From positions 1,534,581 through 1,598,580 of the forward strand of contig NZ_CP041345.1 in NCBI RefSeq assembly GCF_013265555.1: 64,000 nt of DNA, written 5' to 3'. Both the position numbers and the translations under genes were made by a program. This DNA is from Tenuifilum thalassicum (GTDB lineage Bacteria; Bacteroidota; Bacteroidia; Bacteroidales; Tenuifilaceae). The notes beneath the pieces were generated by a model that ran no database searches, had not been told where the DNA came from, and saw nothing but the letters and a program-made list of their open reading frames with translations. Each line of letters starts with the position of its first letter. The first letter of the stretch is position 1. Positions 7,888 through 15,969 of the stretch are shown here, in pieces.

Positions 7888-9271
7888 CCCAAATTAAGCA
7901 GTAGAAATTTTGAAAGGTAGCTGTACTGAATTTGAAGTATTCCATAATCCTGTGAACCATTTCCTTCTTTGTTTAGCCAGCGCTATTTTCAAGATGTATT
8001 TCCCTTTGTGCTTCTGGAAGAATGCGCCTATAGCAAAATTTTTATAGCGCAAGGTTGACAAAGTATGTTGAACCTCCGATTTTAGAATAAACATCCTAAA
8101 TAATGACATTATATTATATGCGAACATTGCAACTGTTAACGCAGCTTCTGTCGCATAAAAATCTTTCAGGTTAAAGCTGTCAAATCCAAAATCCTCTTTT
8201 AATTCTTTTATTCTATTTTCAGAATCAGCTCTTTGCCTGTATAGCCTCCATATTTCGGCAGGTGCGAGATCCATATTGGTAACATAGGCGCTGTACCTAT
8301 AGCGGTAATAAAAAGATGTCCCCTCAAATAAAGACAACATCTTCCCCGCTGCTTTGGGGCGCTCCTTGATTCTTTGTCTAACTATTACCAATCGCCTTGG
8401 CACATCCCATTCCGGGCTTTGGTACTCTGTATCGCATATTTCTATTCCTTCGTCAATTTCAAGCCAATTTTGGTCGAGTGCCACCATCTTCTGAATTGGA
8501 AGGTAAAAGCGAACTGCAATTATGTAGTTCATAACCTTCTGCTCTAAATACTCTAAGACTTCCTTGCTGTAAAATCCACTATCTAAACGAATTAAACCTA
8601 CAGTTTTCCCTTTTAGCTTTTCAAGGGTGTCTTCTAAAAAAGCTTTAAAGTTATTAGAAGCAGAAGTATTGCCACTCCTTAACCAAAAATTGCAAACCAG
8701 TTTTAAATCGTTTACAAAAGCAATTAATGGGTGATGCGATTTTCTACCGGGTTTCTTTGGATTATATCCCCTTTGTGCTCCTTCTTGTAAATCTCCATAG
8801 CGAGTTAAAATACTTGAATCACAATCAAGGGTTAATCGTTTAAAATCAACGCTCTTAAATACCATGCTAAATAGCGTATGAGACAAGTTGGAGCTTCGTT
8901 CCATGTCAAACTTCCTGAAAAAGCGTTTGTAGGTATCATTTGCTGGCGTTCTTTTCCATCCGAAAATCTTGCTTAAAACCTTATCATGGCGTGTAATCTC
9001 GGTATGTAAAAAACGGTTGGCTCCACACCAAATACTTACCATAAAAGCTTCGATTATATCAATTGGTGAGTAACCATTATTGGAACTTGGAAAGGGTAAA
9101 TAATGACAAGAAGAAAGTTGGTCTCTTACACCCATTTTGTCCATCATATTACGCAAAAAGCCTAAACCTGACCATGGCGTAATCTCTTTGTTGGTAAAGC
9201 TTATATCGAATTTCATGTACCAAATTTAGCTATTGCTAAGCAGTAGAAAAAATCCTATTGCTTAATTTGGG
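7888..9271 (-). mobile_element. IS1380-family insertion sequence
   Basis: Imperfect terminal inverted repeats bound the element: CCCAAATTAAGCAGTAG at 7888 against CCCAAATTAAGCAATAG read inward from 9271. One transposase fills it, with its stop codon inside the left inverted repeat. Flanks (TTAA on the left, GTTA on the right) show no clear target duplication, and the interrupted radical SAM gene does not resume, which suggests a deletion or rearrangement at this copy. Confidence 0.85.
7894..9216 (-). CDS. IS1380-family transposase (440 aa)
   Basis: This is a full-length DDE transposase that mobilises the surrounding element. Visible catalytic landmarks are LTLDCDSS (first Asp), the IS1380 motif RYGDLQEGAQRGYNPKK, IRLDSGFYS (second Asp) and YRQRADSENRIKELK, the Y(2)R(3)E(6)K signature holding the catalytic Glu. 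The length is normal for the family and no frameshift is seen, so it looks intact. It runs opposite to the gene it interrupts. Confidence 0.92.
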   Translation of the reverse strand: MKFDISFTNKEITPWSGLGFLRNMMDKMGVRDQLSSCHYLPFPSSNNGYSPIDIIEAFMVSIWCGANRFLHTEITRHDKVLSKIFGWKRTPANDTYKRFFRKFDMERSSNLSHTLFSMVFKSVDFKRLTLDCDSSILTRYGDLQEGAQRGYNPKKPGRKSHHPLIAFVNDLKLVCNFWLRSGNTSASNNFKAFLEDTLEKLKGKTVGLIRLDSGFYSKEVLEYLEQKVMNYIIAVRFYLPIQKMVALDQNWLEIDEGIEICDTEYQSPEWDVPRRLVIVRQRIKERPKAAGKMLSLFEGTSFYYRYRYSAYVTNMDLAPAEIWRLYRQRADSENRIKELKEDFGFDSFNLKDFYATEAALTVAMFAYNIMSLFRMFILKSEVQHTLSTLRYKNFAIGAFFQKHKGKYILKIALAKQRRKWFTGLWNTSNSVQLPFKISTA

Positions 9272-9272
9272 G

Positions 9273-9300
9273 TTATTGCTTTTTTCAGCCTTGGCTCAAC
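9273..9300. repeat. Cassette 3'-end repeat, copy 2, abutting IS1380
   Basis: TTATTGCTTTTTTCAGCC is followed by TTGGCTCAAC, matching copy 1 at 1130 and copy 3 at 9390. It begins next to the right end of the IS, which suggests the IS-associated rearrangement joined the RiPP locus to a toxin-cassette tail. Confidence 0.6.
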
Positions 9301-9389
9301 ATAAAACAACAAAGAACTCAGGCACAGCCTGTAAGAATGGTTGGACGCAGGTACGCTTCGCTAACCTATGCCCAACTTAATGTGCTTCC

Positions 9390-9420
9390 TTATTTAGTTA
9401 CAGCCTCGGCTCAACTGGGG
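9390..9420. repeat. Cassette 3'-end repeat, copy 3
   Basis: TTATTTAGTTACAGCC is followed by TCGGCTCAACTGGGG, the same pattern as copy 1 at 1130-1162, and sits 22 bp beyond the stop of the immunity-like gene ending at 9443. The AGCC..GGCT dyad is kept. Confidence 0.6.
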
Positions 9421-9442
9421 TCGAGAAAAAGTCTTAGGATGC

Positions 9443-10126
9443 TTAAAATTCAATAAAATCTTTCTCGTTTGTAGTGCTTTTATAAAGACTATCGAAATAA
9501 CTATTTCTAACATCCTTAACACCAACCAACCTTTTTAATGTTACAAAACTGTTACTCCCTTCAAATATGGCTTTCGATTCAATAATTAGTTTGCTTTCTT
9601 TGTCAATAAGAAACTTAGAGATTTTAGAGCAATTATTTTTAATTGTATATTCTATGCAATCAAATGGATAATCACAAATCAGTGTGTCGTTAATAACTCT
9701 GTAGTAAACTGTATCCGTTGGACAACCACAGAAAACCGTATCGCAAATAGAATTGAACATAATGTTATTTTCCCCGATATTTTCACCAACAAGAACACAT
9801 CGGCATATTAGCATTTTAATTTTTATATCAGAAATCCTAATTTTTTTGCTCTTTCTCCGATAAGAAAAATAGTCGTCATCAGGATTGGGAAAATTCATAT
9901 TTGCATCAAAATGCCTTAACCTCCCTCCAAACCCTATGTGTTCAATATATAACATATTTTTTTTAAAATATCTAATGTTGTAAGCTTGGGGAATTGAATC
10001 AACATAGAAACAGTAGAACTCATATTTCTTAGAATTGTATTTAAATATTTTAAACCACAATAAAGTACCCATAAAAAGTAATAAAAGCAGAGCAACAACA
10101 AGTACCCTTTTGCTGTATGATTTCAT
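9443..10126 (-). CDS. Candidate immunity protein, membrane-anchored (227 aa)
   Basis: No family recognised. Residues ~8-27 form one hydrophobic segment (VLVVALLLLLFMGTLLWF) after a basic start, so it is anchored in the inner membrane with its bulk outside the cytoplasm. The C-terminal part contains a CGCPTDT stretch and several Tyr/Cys pairs. It starts 2 nt after the stop of the toxin-like gene at 10129, the same arrangement as at 1844/1847, although the two small proteins are not similar in sequence. Immunity to the neighbouring toxin is inferred from position and topology only. Confidence 0.6.
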   Translation of the reverse strand: MKSYSKRVLVVALLLLLFMGTLLWFKIFKYNSKKYEFYCFYVDSIPQAYNIRYFKKNMLYIEHIGFGGRLRHFDANMNFPNPDDDYFSYRRKSKKIRISDIKIKMLICRCVLVGENIGENNIMFNSICDTVFCGCPTDTVYYRVINDTLICDYPFDCIEYTIKNNCSKISKFLIDKESKLIIESKAIFEGSNSFVTLKRLVGVKDVRNSYFDSLYKSTTNEKDFIEF

Positions 10127-10128
10127 AG

Positions 10129-11028
10129 TTATTTGAGGTGTTTTTTGACCAACTCGTTAATCAAATCTTTGTATTCACTAAAACTATTCAATAAGTAATT
10201 CCTTATTGTTTTCTTAGCAATTTCTTTACCACCAAAACTTTTTAGTAAATTATGGTGTTTTGGTTCAAGATACATAGCCAAATCCTCTATGTAATCTTCT
10301 AATATCTTATACCTTTTTGAGTAATTTGTTTCCTTCGTAAGAATTTCTCTAACGTATTCCGTCATGAGGTAGCATTCGCCCTTGAGCATTTTGTAATGGT
10401 CTCTATCTCCACCATCGCCTGCAACAAAATGACTTTTCTCGGGCAAGGATTTCAACTTGCTAGCGATATCGGCATTGTTTTTACTTTCTGCGTATATTTT
10501 ATTGATATCCTCTATGTCCTTAATAACATGCACAAAAAACTCATGGGCAAACTTTAACTCATCTGCAAAATCATAATATCCAATCCTAAATGCCAGTTCT
10601 GCATTTGAGAGTCTTTCCTCTGTAAGTTTTCCAATATATTCGAAATTAGTATAGGTACTTTTCCCGCTTTTACGTACAGTCATAAAACCAAACACCGTTG
10701 AGGCTTCCGAAGCGCTTCCTGTACCATATTTAACAACCAATGTCTTCACCCTTGAATTGCTTGATGTAAAAAGGTTTACGATTTTGTTAAATGTAGCAGA
10801 TTTTGAAAAGCCATCAAAACAATCATTGTTATAAAACTTAAATTTTGAATTTTTGATACCATTGCGTATAAAAAAGTTACTGTTTGAAAGTTCATTTAAT
10901 TGGCTAGCCCCTTCCTCCATGCCGTCGAACAGCCCGGTGGTGGACTGGGGGTTGTGGATGAGGTCCCATTGGGGTTTGAGCAGGTGGGTGTACCTGTCGG
11001 CAAGAGCTGGTGTGGTTTGGTAGTCCAT
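10129..11028 (-). CDS. Toxin-like protein: shared N-terminal module plus unknown C-terminus
   Basis: Residues 1-41 are nearly identical to those of the 1847-2983 protein. Residues 42-299 are unrelated to it and match no family I can name. The C-terminal part contains AHEFFVH (H162, E163, H167), an HExxxH arrangement, and GDRDH (H211), which could be metal ligands. This is not the standard HExxH, so a metallopeptidase call would be speculative. The AT-rich 3' part contrasts with the GC-rich module. The paired membrane-anchored small protein downstream suggests a target outside the cytoplasm. A polymorphic-toxin role is inferred from architecture. Confidence 0.6.
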   Translation of the reverse strand: MDYQTTPALADRYTHLLKPQWDLIHNPQSTTGLFDGMEEGASQLNELSNSNFFIRNGIKNSKFKFYNNDCFDGFSKSATFNKIVNLFTSSNSRVKTLVVKYGTGSASEASTVFGFMTVRKSGKSTYTNFEYIGKLTEERLSNAELAFRIGYYDFADELKFAHEFFVHVIKDIEDINKIYAESKNNADIASKLKSLPEKSHFVAGDGGDRDHYKMLKGECYLMTEYVREILTKETNYSKRYKILEDYIEDLAMYLEPKHHNLLKSFGGKEIAKKTIRNYLLNSFSEYKDLINELVKKHLK

Positions 11029-11090
11029 AAAGTTACCGGTTGTGCCTTGGGGTAAATATACAAAATTTTTCTCACTGAAGGTGTGGCGGA
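10906..11090 (-). repeat. Shared 185-bp cassette module, copy 2
   Basis: It is the same length and layout as 2861-3045: about 62 bp of upstream DNA plus 41 codons, with homology ending at codon 41 and at GCGGA. Differences within the coding part give three amino-acid changes (positions 4, 6, 23). Confidence 0.85.
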
Positions 11091-11098
11091 GGTTGAGG

Positions 11099-11335
11099 AG
11101 GAATTTGAGGAAGTTAAAGGAAGTTAGAGGAAGTTAGAGGAATGACACGGAATGACTCGGAAACATTCGGAAGTATCGGAATTTCATGTGACAATTCTTG
11201 AATCCGAATTCTTGAGTCTGAAATCTTGAATCTTGAATCTTTATCCGTCTTCGCCAGACAAGTCTGAAATCTGAAATCTTGAATCCGTCTTCGCCGGACA
11301 AGTCTTAAATCTGAAATCTTGAATCTTAAACATGA
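11099..11335. repeat. GAAGTTAGAGG / ACGGAATG repeats followed by CCGGAC-unit repeats
   Basis: This is a second occurrence of both repeat types seen at 355-690, in the same order: GAAGTTA-type units (11099-11137), CGGAA-type units (11140-11181), then TTGAATCCGTCTTCGCCGGA units with TCTGAAATC spacers. It fills the space between toxin cassette 2 and the tetR operator region; no gene is seen. Confidence 0.7.
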
Positions 11336-11337
11336 AA

Positions 11338-11355
11338 TTTAACCACCTGGTTAAA
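11338..11355. promoter_or_regulatory. TetR operator 1 (palindrome)
   Basis: TTTAACCA-CC-TGGTTAAA is a perfect dyad with a 2-bp centre, 95 bp upstream of the tetR start codon. The same half-sites recur at 11412-11429, flanking the predicted promoter. Confidence 0.8.
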
Positions 11356-11370
11356 ATTTATGTTAAAAAA

Positions 11371-11403
11371 TTTGGAATCATTAATTGGTTTACTTTATAT
11401 TTG
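11371..11403 (+). promoter_or_regulatory. Promoter of the tetR-efflux operon
   Basis: TTTG (11371-11374), 21 nt, then TATATTTG (11396-11403) fits the Bacteroidota TTTG / TAnnTTTG consensus. Transcription should begin near 11410, at the edge of operator 2, so repressor binding would block it. Confidence 0.7.
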
Positions 11404-11411
11404 CCATACGG

Positions 11412-11429
11412 TTTAACCAAATGGTTAAT
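11412..11429. promoter_or_regulatory. TetR operator 2 (palindrome)
   Basis: TTTAACCA-AA-TGGTTAAT repeats both half-sites of operator 1 with a single end mismatch and overlaps the predicted transcription start. Two identical dyads around one promoter strongly suggest autorepression. Confidence 0.8.
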
Positions 11430-11432
11430 TTT

Positions 11433-12065
11433 ATGATAGCTAAGAAATACGAGAAAGATACTGAGAGTAAGATACTTGAAGCTGCTAGGCGAGTCTTTAT
11501 CCTGAAAGGTCTCGACGGGGCTCGTATGCAGGAAATAGCCGATGAGGCTGGTATTAACAAGGCTCTTCTGCATTACTACTTTCGCTCAAAGGATAAGCTC
11601 TTTATGAAAATCTTTATTGTGGAGTTTGGTAACTTTTTTCCCCGCCTTATTCCGGTTATGCTATCAAAGGATATGGATATTGATAGAAAGATTCGTCATT
11701 TTGTCGATGGTTACATTGAACTGTTTCTAAAAAATCCATTCTTACCTGCATTTGTAATTAGGGAAATTAACCGTAACCCTAATCTGTTCAAGGAGTTTGT
11801 AAAAAAGTCTGGAGTTGACATTAAAATGTTGAATAGTATTCTTACCACTCTTTCCGACGAGTTAGGTTTAGCCAAAAGGGAGATTATGCATCTTCTTGTA
11901 ACCCTTGTGAGCTCATGTATATTCCCGTTTGCTGGTAAGCCAATAATAGAGGGCGTACTGTTTGATGGCAACGAGAAGGAGTACAGGAAATTTTTGGAGG
12001 AGAGGAAAATATATGTTGCCGAGTTTGCAATCAACTATATTAAGCAAATTTCAAAAAACAAATAG
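11433..12065 (+). CDS. TetR-family transcriptional repressor
   Basis: The start at 11433 (MIAKKYEKD) places the HTH at the usual distance from the N-terminus and just after operator 2; the upstream in-frame codons would overlap the operator and promoter. The N-terminal domain shows the TetR pattern: ILEAARRVFILKGLDGARMQEIADEAGINKALLHYYFRSKDKLF. The C-terminal ligand domain is divergent, as usual. It is the first gene of an efflux operon whose next start overlaps its stop, so it most likely senses a substrate of that pump and represses its own operon through the two dyads upstream. Confidence 0.9.
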   Translation: MIAKKYEKDTESKILEAARRVFILKGLDGARMQEIADEAGINKALLHYYFRSKDKLFMKIFIVEFGNFFPRLIPVMLSKDMDIDRKIRHFVDGYIELFLKNPFLPAFVIREINRNPNLFKEFVKKSGVDIKMLNSILTTLSDELGLAKREIMHLLVTLVSSCIFPFAGKPIIEGVLFDGNEKEYRKFLEERKIYVAEFAINYIKQISKNK

Positions 12066-12067
12066 TG

Positions 12068-13345
12068 ATGAGACGTAGTAAAATATTTTTAATTGCACTA
12101 CTAGCCCTGTTGCCCAATCTCTTAATAGGGCAGGATACAATTCGGCTATCTGACTTATATGCTCAGATGGAGCATTGGAGTAAGATATACAGGATAAGTT
12201 CCGCCAACGATTCGGTTTTTAGCTATAAAAAGGCAAATATTAAATCGAACTATCTTCCAAGCCTCGATTTTAATGCCGAGGCAACTTGGCAGTCCGATGT
12301 AACTTCTATTGATATCCCTGTACCTAATATCTCTGTTCCATCGCCCGACAAGGATAACTACAAGGTTACGGTTGATGTTACCCAGCTTATTTGGGATGGG
12401 GGAGCCACAAGGTCAAAAATCAATTTAGAAGAAAAAGCTCATCTTATTGACCAAATTAAGGTAGAGTCGGAGATTTATGGTTTAAAGGAAAAGGTATCCA
12501 AGTTGTACTTTGGATTAATATCAATTGATATTGCATTGGAGCAGCTTAAGGTTATGGCAGGTGTGCTCGATAATAGAATTGATGAACTTACCGCAAGTGT
12601 AAAAGCAGGTGTGGTTCTTGAATCATCGCTTAACATGTTAAAAGCTGAGCGTTTACGTTTGGAACAGAGTATTGATGCTAACCGTGCACAGCGTTCACAA
12701 ATTGTTTCAACCATTTATTCGCTTACAGGGGCTAAAATTGATACCAACGATGTTGTAGTTGTTCCTAATCTTCCCATACCTAACCAAGACGGATGTCTCA
12801 GGCCCGATTATAAACTTTTCGATTTGCAGAGCACCTATCTTTCTGCCGCAAACCAGGCTCTAAATGCTAAAAGGCTACCTAAACTTGCTGCTTTTGCACG
12901 GGCTGGATATGGAAAGCCTGCATTGAATATGCTTTCCAATGAGTTTAACACCTTTGCTATTGTTGGCGCTCGCCTTTCGTGGAATATTTGGGACTGGAAT
13001 AGCACCTCGCGTGAAAGGCAAACGCTTAAAATTCAGCAAAATATTGTGAATTACAGGAAAGCAACCTATAACGATAATTGCTCGGCTCAAATAGATGCTT
13101 CGCTAGAGCAGATAAATTCACTTGATAAACAAATTCAAAAAGATGAGCAAATTGTCCAGTTATTGGAAAAAGCGGTTCGTGAATCGGCCTCGCAGCTTAA
13201 GAATGGTGCAATTACTTCATCATCCTACATCTCTGATTTCAATAGCCTCTTACGTGCCAAGATAGAGATGAATCTTCGTAATGTTAAGCGTTCTCAAGAG
13301 GTTGTAAATCTTTACTTTATTTTAGGTTTGAGTGTAAACGAATAA
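12068..13345 (+). CDS. TolC-family outer-membrane efflux protein
   Basis: The protein has 425 residues with an N-terminal signal peptide (MRRSKIFLIALLALLPNLLIG) and two long helical repeats rich in Gln, Leu and Ala, as in TolC/OEP proteins. It should form the outer-membrane channel for the ABC transporter encoded downstream. I chose ATG 12068 over the GTG at 12065, which overlaps the tetR stop. It is second in the operon and 12 nt ahead of the periplasmic adaptor gene. Confidence 0.88.
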   Translation: MRRSKIFLIALLALLPNLLIGQDTIRLSDLYAQMEHWSKIYRISSANDSVFSYKKANIKSNYLPSLDFNAEATWQSDVTSIDIPVPNISVPSPDKDNYKVTVDVTQLIWDGGATRSKINLEEKAHLIDQIKVESEIYGLKEKVSKLYFGLISIDIALEQLKVMAGVLDNRIDELTASVKAGVVLESSLNMLKAERLRLEQSIDANRAQRSQIVSTIYSLTGAKIDTNDVVVVPNLPIPNQDGCLRPDYKLFDLQSTYLSAANQALNAKRLPKLAAFARAGYGKPALNMLSNEFNTFAIVGARLSWNIWDWNSTSRERQTLKIQQNIVNYRKATYNDNCSAQIDASLEQINSLDKQIQKDEQIVQLLEKAVRESASQLKNGAITSSSYISDFNSLLRAKIEMNLRNVKRSQEVVNLYFILGLSVNE

Positions 13346-13357
13346 AAACAATATACT

Positions 13358-14245
13358 ATGAAGCGATTAAATCTTTTTTCGATATTCTTTCTAAGCGCCA
13401 TAATTATTTCGTGTGGAAATAATGGCAATGAGGCCGATGCTTATGGAAATATTGAATCCTATGATGTTACGGTTTCGGCTGAGGTTGGTGGTAAAATAAT
13501 AGAACTAAAAATTGATGAGGGCGATAAAGTTGCGGAAAATCAGCTAATTGCACTTGTTGATACGGTTCAAAATTCTCTCAAATTGCAGCAATTAAATGCG
13601 GCTAAAGGTGCAGTTTTAGCAAAACTACAAAGTATCGATGCCCAAATTGCAGTTCAGAACGAGCAGATTAGTGTTATTGAAAGGGAGCTTAACCGGGTTA
13701 GAAGGCTTTATGCCGATAGTGCTGCCACCCAACGTCAACTCGACGAGGTAGAAGGTAAGTTTAGAATAGCCCAAAAGCAGCTTAAGGCAGTTGAAGTACA
13801 ACGTTCGGCAGTTATGTCAGAAGTTAAATCCATCGATGCTCAAATTGCTCAGGTAAATGATATTTTATTGCGAAGTAAAGTCCTATCGCCAATCCAGGGA
13901 ACCGTACTGACCAAATTTGTTAATCGTGGCGAGCTTATACCAACAGGTCGGCCTATCTGCAAAATCGCAAATTTAGATACCGTTTATGCAAGAGTTTATA
14001 TCGACGAAACTCAGCTGCCAGAGTTCAAAATTGGTGGCAAGGTAAAGGTTTTTACCGATGCGGCAAACGGTGAGCTAAATATGACTGAAGGTGAAATCAC
14101 CTGGATAGCTTCCGAAGCCGAATTCACCCCAAAAATTATTCAAACCCGAAATGAGCGTGTAAATCTTGTTTATGCTGTAAAGGTAAAAATACCTAATCCT
14201 AATGGTACCCTTAAAGTTGGAATGCCAGTGGAGGTAAAACTTTAA
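13358..14245 (+). CDS. HlyD/YbhG-like periplasmic adaptor lipoprotein
   Basis: A lipobox (SAIIISC) gives a lipid-anchored periplasmic protein of 295 residues. A biotinyl-lipoyl-like segment (YDVTVSAEVGGKIIELKIDEGDKV) is followed by a long coiled-coil hairpin (residues ~75-170, Gln/Ala-rich) and a barrel with the LSPIQGTVLTKFVNRGE motif. It should link the inner-membrane ABC permeases to the TolC channel. The gene order (TolC, adaptor, ATPases, permeases) resembles ybhGFSR-type exporters. Confidence 0.9.
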   Translation: MKRLNLFSIFFLSAIIISCGNNGNEADAYGNIESYDVTVSAEVGGKIIELKIDEGDKVAENQLIALVDTVQNSLKLQQLNAAKGAVLAKLQSIDAQIAVQNEQISVIERELNRVRRLYADSAATQRQLDEVEGKFRIAQKQLKAVEVQRSAVMSEVKSIDAQIAQVNDILLRSKVLSPIQGTVLTKFVNRGELIPTGRPICKIANLDTVYARVYIDETQLPEFKIGGKVKVFTDAANGELNMTEGEITWIASEAEFTPKIIQTRNERVNLVYAVKVKIPNPNGTLKVGMPVEVKL

Positions 14246-14303
14246 ATGGATTGGTTTTATGATTTCTGCTCTTTTTTCGTTATAACCCTTTAACAAAACA
14301 CAA

Positions 14304-15230
14304 ATGCCCTCAATTAGAATTGATAAGATATCGAAATCGTATGCCGAAGTGCAAGCGTTATCGGAGGTAAGTTTGAGTGTAGAAAAAGGTGAACTCTTTG
14401 GGCTAATTGGTCCCGATGGGGCTGGGAAAACAACCCTTATCCGAATAATTACTACACTTTTACTCCCCAATAGCGGAACTGCATCCATTCTGGGCTTTGA
14501 TTCTGTAACCGATTACAAGAAAATAAGAGGCATTGTTGGTTACATGCCTGCAGTTTTCTCGCTATATGCCGATTTGTCTGTACAAGAGAACTTAAACTTT
14601 TTTGCAGGTGTCTTTGGTACCTCAGTTGAGGAGAACTACGACCTTGTAAAAGGAGTTTATCACATGCTGGAACCGTTTAAAGATAGACCTGCTGGTAGAC
14701 TTTCTGGAGGAATGAAACAGAAACTTGCCCTATCGTGTGCTCTCATTCATCGCCCTAAAGTGCTTATCCTTGACGAACCAACCACAGGTGTCGATGCGGT
14801 TTCGCGTAAAGAGCTATGGGACCTATTGCACGAGATTAAAGGGCATGGAATAACAATTTTTGTTTCCACTGCATATATGGATGAAGCAAACCAGTGCGAT
14901 AGAGTGGCGTTAATTCAAAAGGGAAAAATTTTGGGCGTGAACACACCCAATGGTTTTGCCCAATCATTCCCATTTAAACTGTTTGAGGTAAAATCGGATG
15001 ATATTTGGCGTAAGCTATCGGATATTAGGAGTTTACCAACTTGCGAAACCGCCTATATGTTTGGCGATTCGCTTCACTTCGCGAGTAATTCAGCTAATGA
15101 GACGCATGAGTCAGTAAGAAACTTGTTGAAAGGAATAGGGGCCGATAACATTGAAACGGTAAGAGAGATACAGGCAGGAATCGAAGACTATTTTATTCAA
15201 CAGCTATCGGAAAACGAAATTAAGGTATGA
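14304..15230 (+). CDS. ABC transporter ATPase, drug/efflux type (1)
   Basis: This 308-residue nucleotide-binding protein has Walker A GPDGAGKTT, signature LSGGMKQKLALSCAL, Walker B VLILDEPTTGVD and an H-loop region written STAYMDEA (H replaced by A in the usual TH position). Residues beyond ~225 form the extra C-terminal domain of CcmA/YbhF-type ATPases. It overlaps the next ATPase gene by 4 nt, so the two are translationally coupled and probably form a heterodimer energising the permease pair. The missing switch His suggests this half-site may be the less active one; that is inference. Confidence 0.92.
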   Translation: MPSIRIDKISKSYAEVQALSEVSLSVEKGELFGLIGPDGAGKTTLIRIITTLLLPNSGTASILGFDSVTDYKKIRGIVGYMPAVFSLYADLSVQENLNFFAGVFGTSVEENYDLVKGVYHMLEPFKDRPAGRLSGGMKQKLALSCALIHRPKVLILDEPTTGVDAVSRKELWDLLHEIKGHGITIFVSTAYMDEANQCDRVALIQKGKILGVNTPNGFAQSFPFKLFEVKSDDIWRKLSDIRSLPTCETAYMFGDSLHFASNSANETHESVRNLLKGIGADNIETVREIQAGIEDYFIQQLSENEIKV

Positions 15231-15958
15231 GCAAGGTAATAGAAGTAGAATGCCTGGTTAAGCAGTTTGGTAGTTTTGTTGCTGTCAATAACCTAACTTT
15301 TAGCGTTAGTAAAGGTGAAATATTTGGGCTTTTAGGTGCTAATGGGGCAGGTAAAACTACCACAATCAGAATGCTTTGTGGGCTGCTGGCACCATCCTCG
15401 GGGAAAATATTGGTTTCAGGTTACGATGCCTTTACGCAACCCGAACAAATACGAGCCAGCATTGGATATATGAGCCAAAAATTTTCGCTTTACAGCGATT
15501 TAACAGTATGGGAAAACATACGTTTTTTCGGAGGAATTTATGGTTTATGGGGCGCAGAGCTAAAAAAGCGTGCTGAGGAGCTGGTGGATGAGTTTAGCAT
15601 GCACGAATTTCAAAACGTAAAGGTTGAATCGCTTCCCATGGGATGGAGGCAACGTATCTCGCTTGCAGTTTCGCTTGTACACAGGCCACCGGTTATCTTT
15701 CTTGATGAGCCAACAAGTGGTGTCGACCCTATTGCTAGGCGCATGTTTTGGGAAACCATTCATCAAATATCCTCGGGCGGAACAACCGTGCTGGTTACTA
15801 CACACTACATGGATGAGGCCGAATATTGCCACACGGCATTAATTATGGTTGATGGGAAAATAGTAGCAATGGATAAACCCAAAGTACTTAAAGAGCAAAT
15901 GAAGGCACAATCGATGAATGAGGTTTTCATTACGCTTGCAAGAAATGGTAATAGCTAA
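15227..15958 (+). CDS. ABC transporter ATPase, drug/efflux type (2)
   Basis: This is a 243-residue ATPase with Walker A GANGAGKTT, Q-loop MSQKFSLY, Walker B VIFLDEPTSGVD and switch His in TTHYMDEA. The signature is LPMGWRQR instead of LSGGQ, a known variant in the second half of YbhF-like ATPases. It overlaps the previous gene by 4 nt. The two ATPases have complementary departures (missing switch His in one, altered signature in the other), as expected of an asymmetric heterodimer. Confidence 0.92.
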   Translation: MSKVIEVECLVKQFGSFVAVNNLTFSVSKGEIFGLLGANGAGKTTTIRMLCGLLAPSSGKILVSGYDAFTQPEQIRASIGYMSQKFSLYSDLTVWENIRFFGGIYGLWGAELKKRAEELVDEFSMHEFQNVKVESLPMGWRQRISLAVSLVHRPPVIFLDEPTSGVDPIARRMFWETIHQISSGGTTVLVTTHYMDEAEYCHTALIMVDGKIVAMDKPKVLKEQMKAQSMNEVFITLARNGNS

Positions 15959-15969
15959 AATATCAGGCC

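Noticed and set aside
10500..10560. Classical zincin call for the second toxin
   Set aside because: The motif is HExxxH rather than HExxH, so only possible metal binding is noted.
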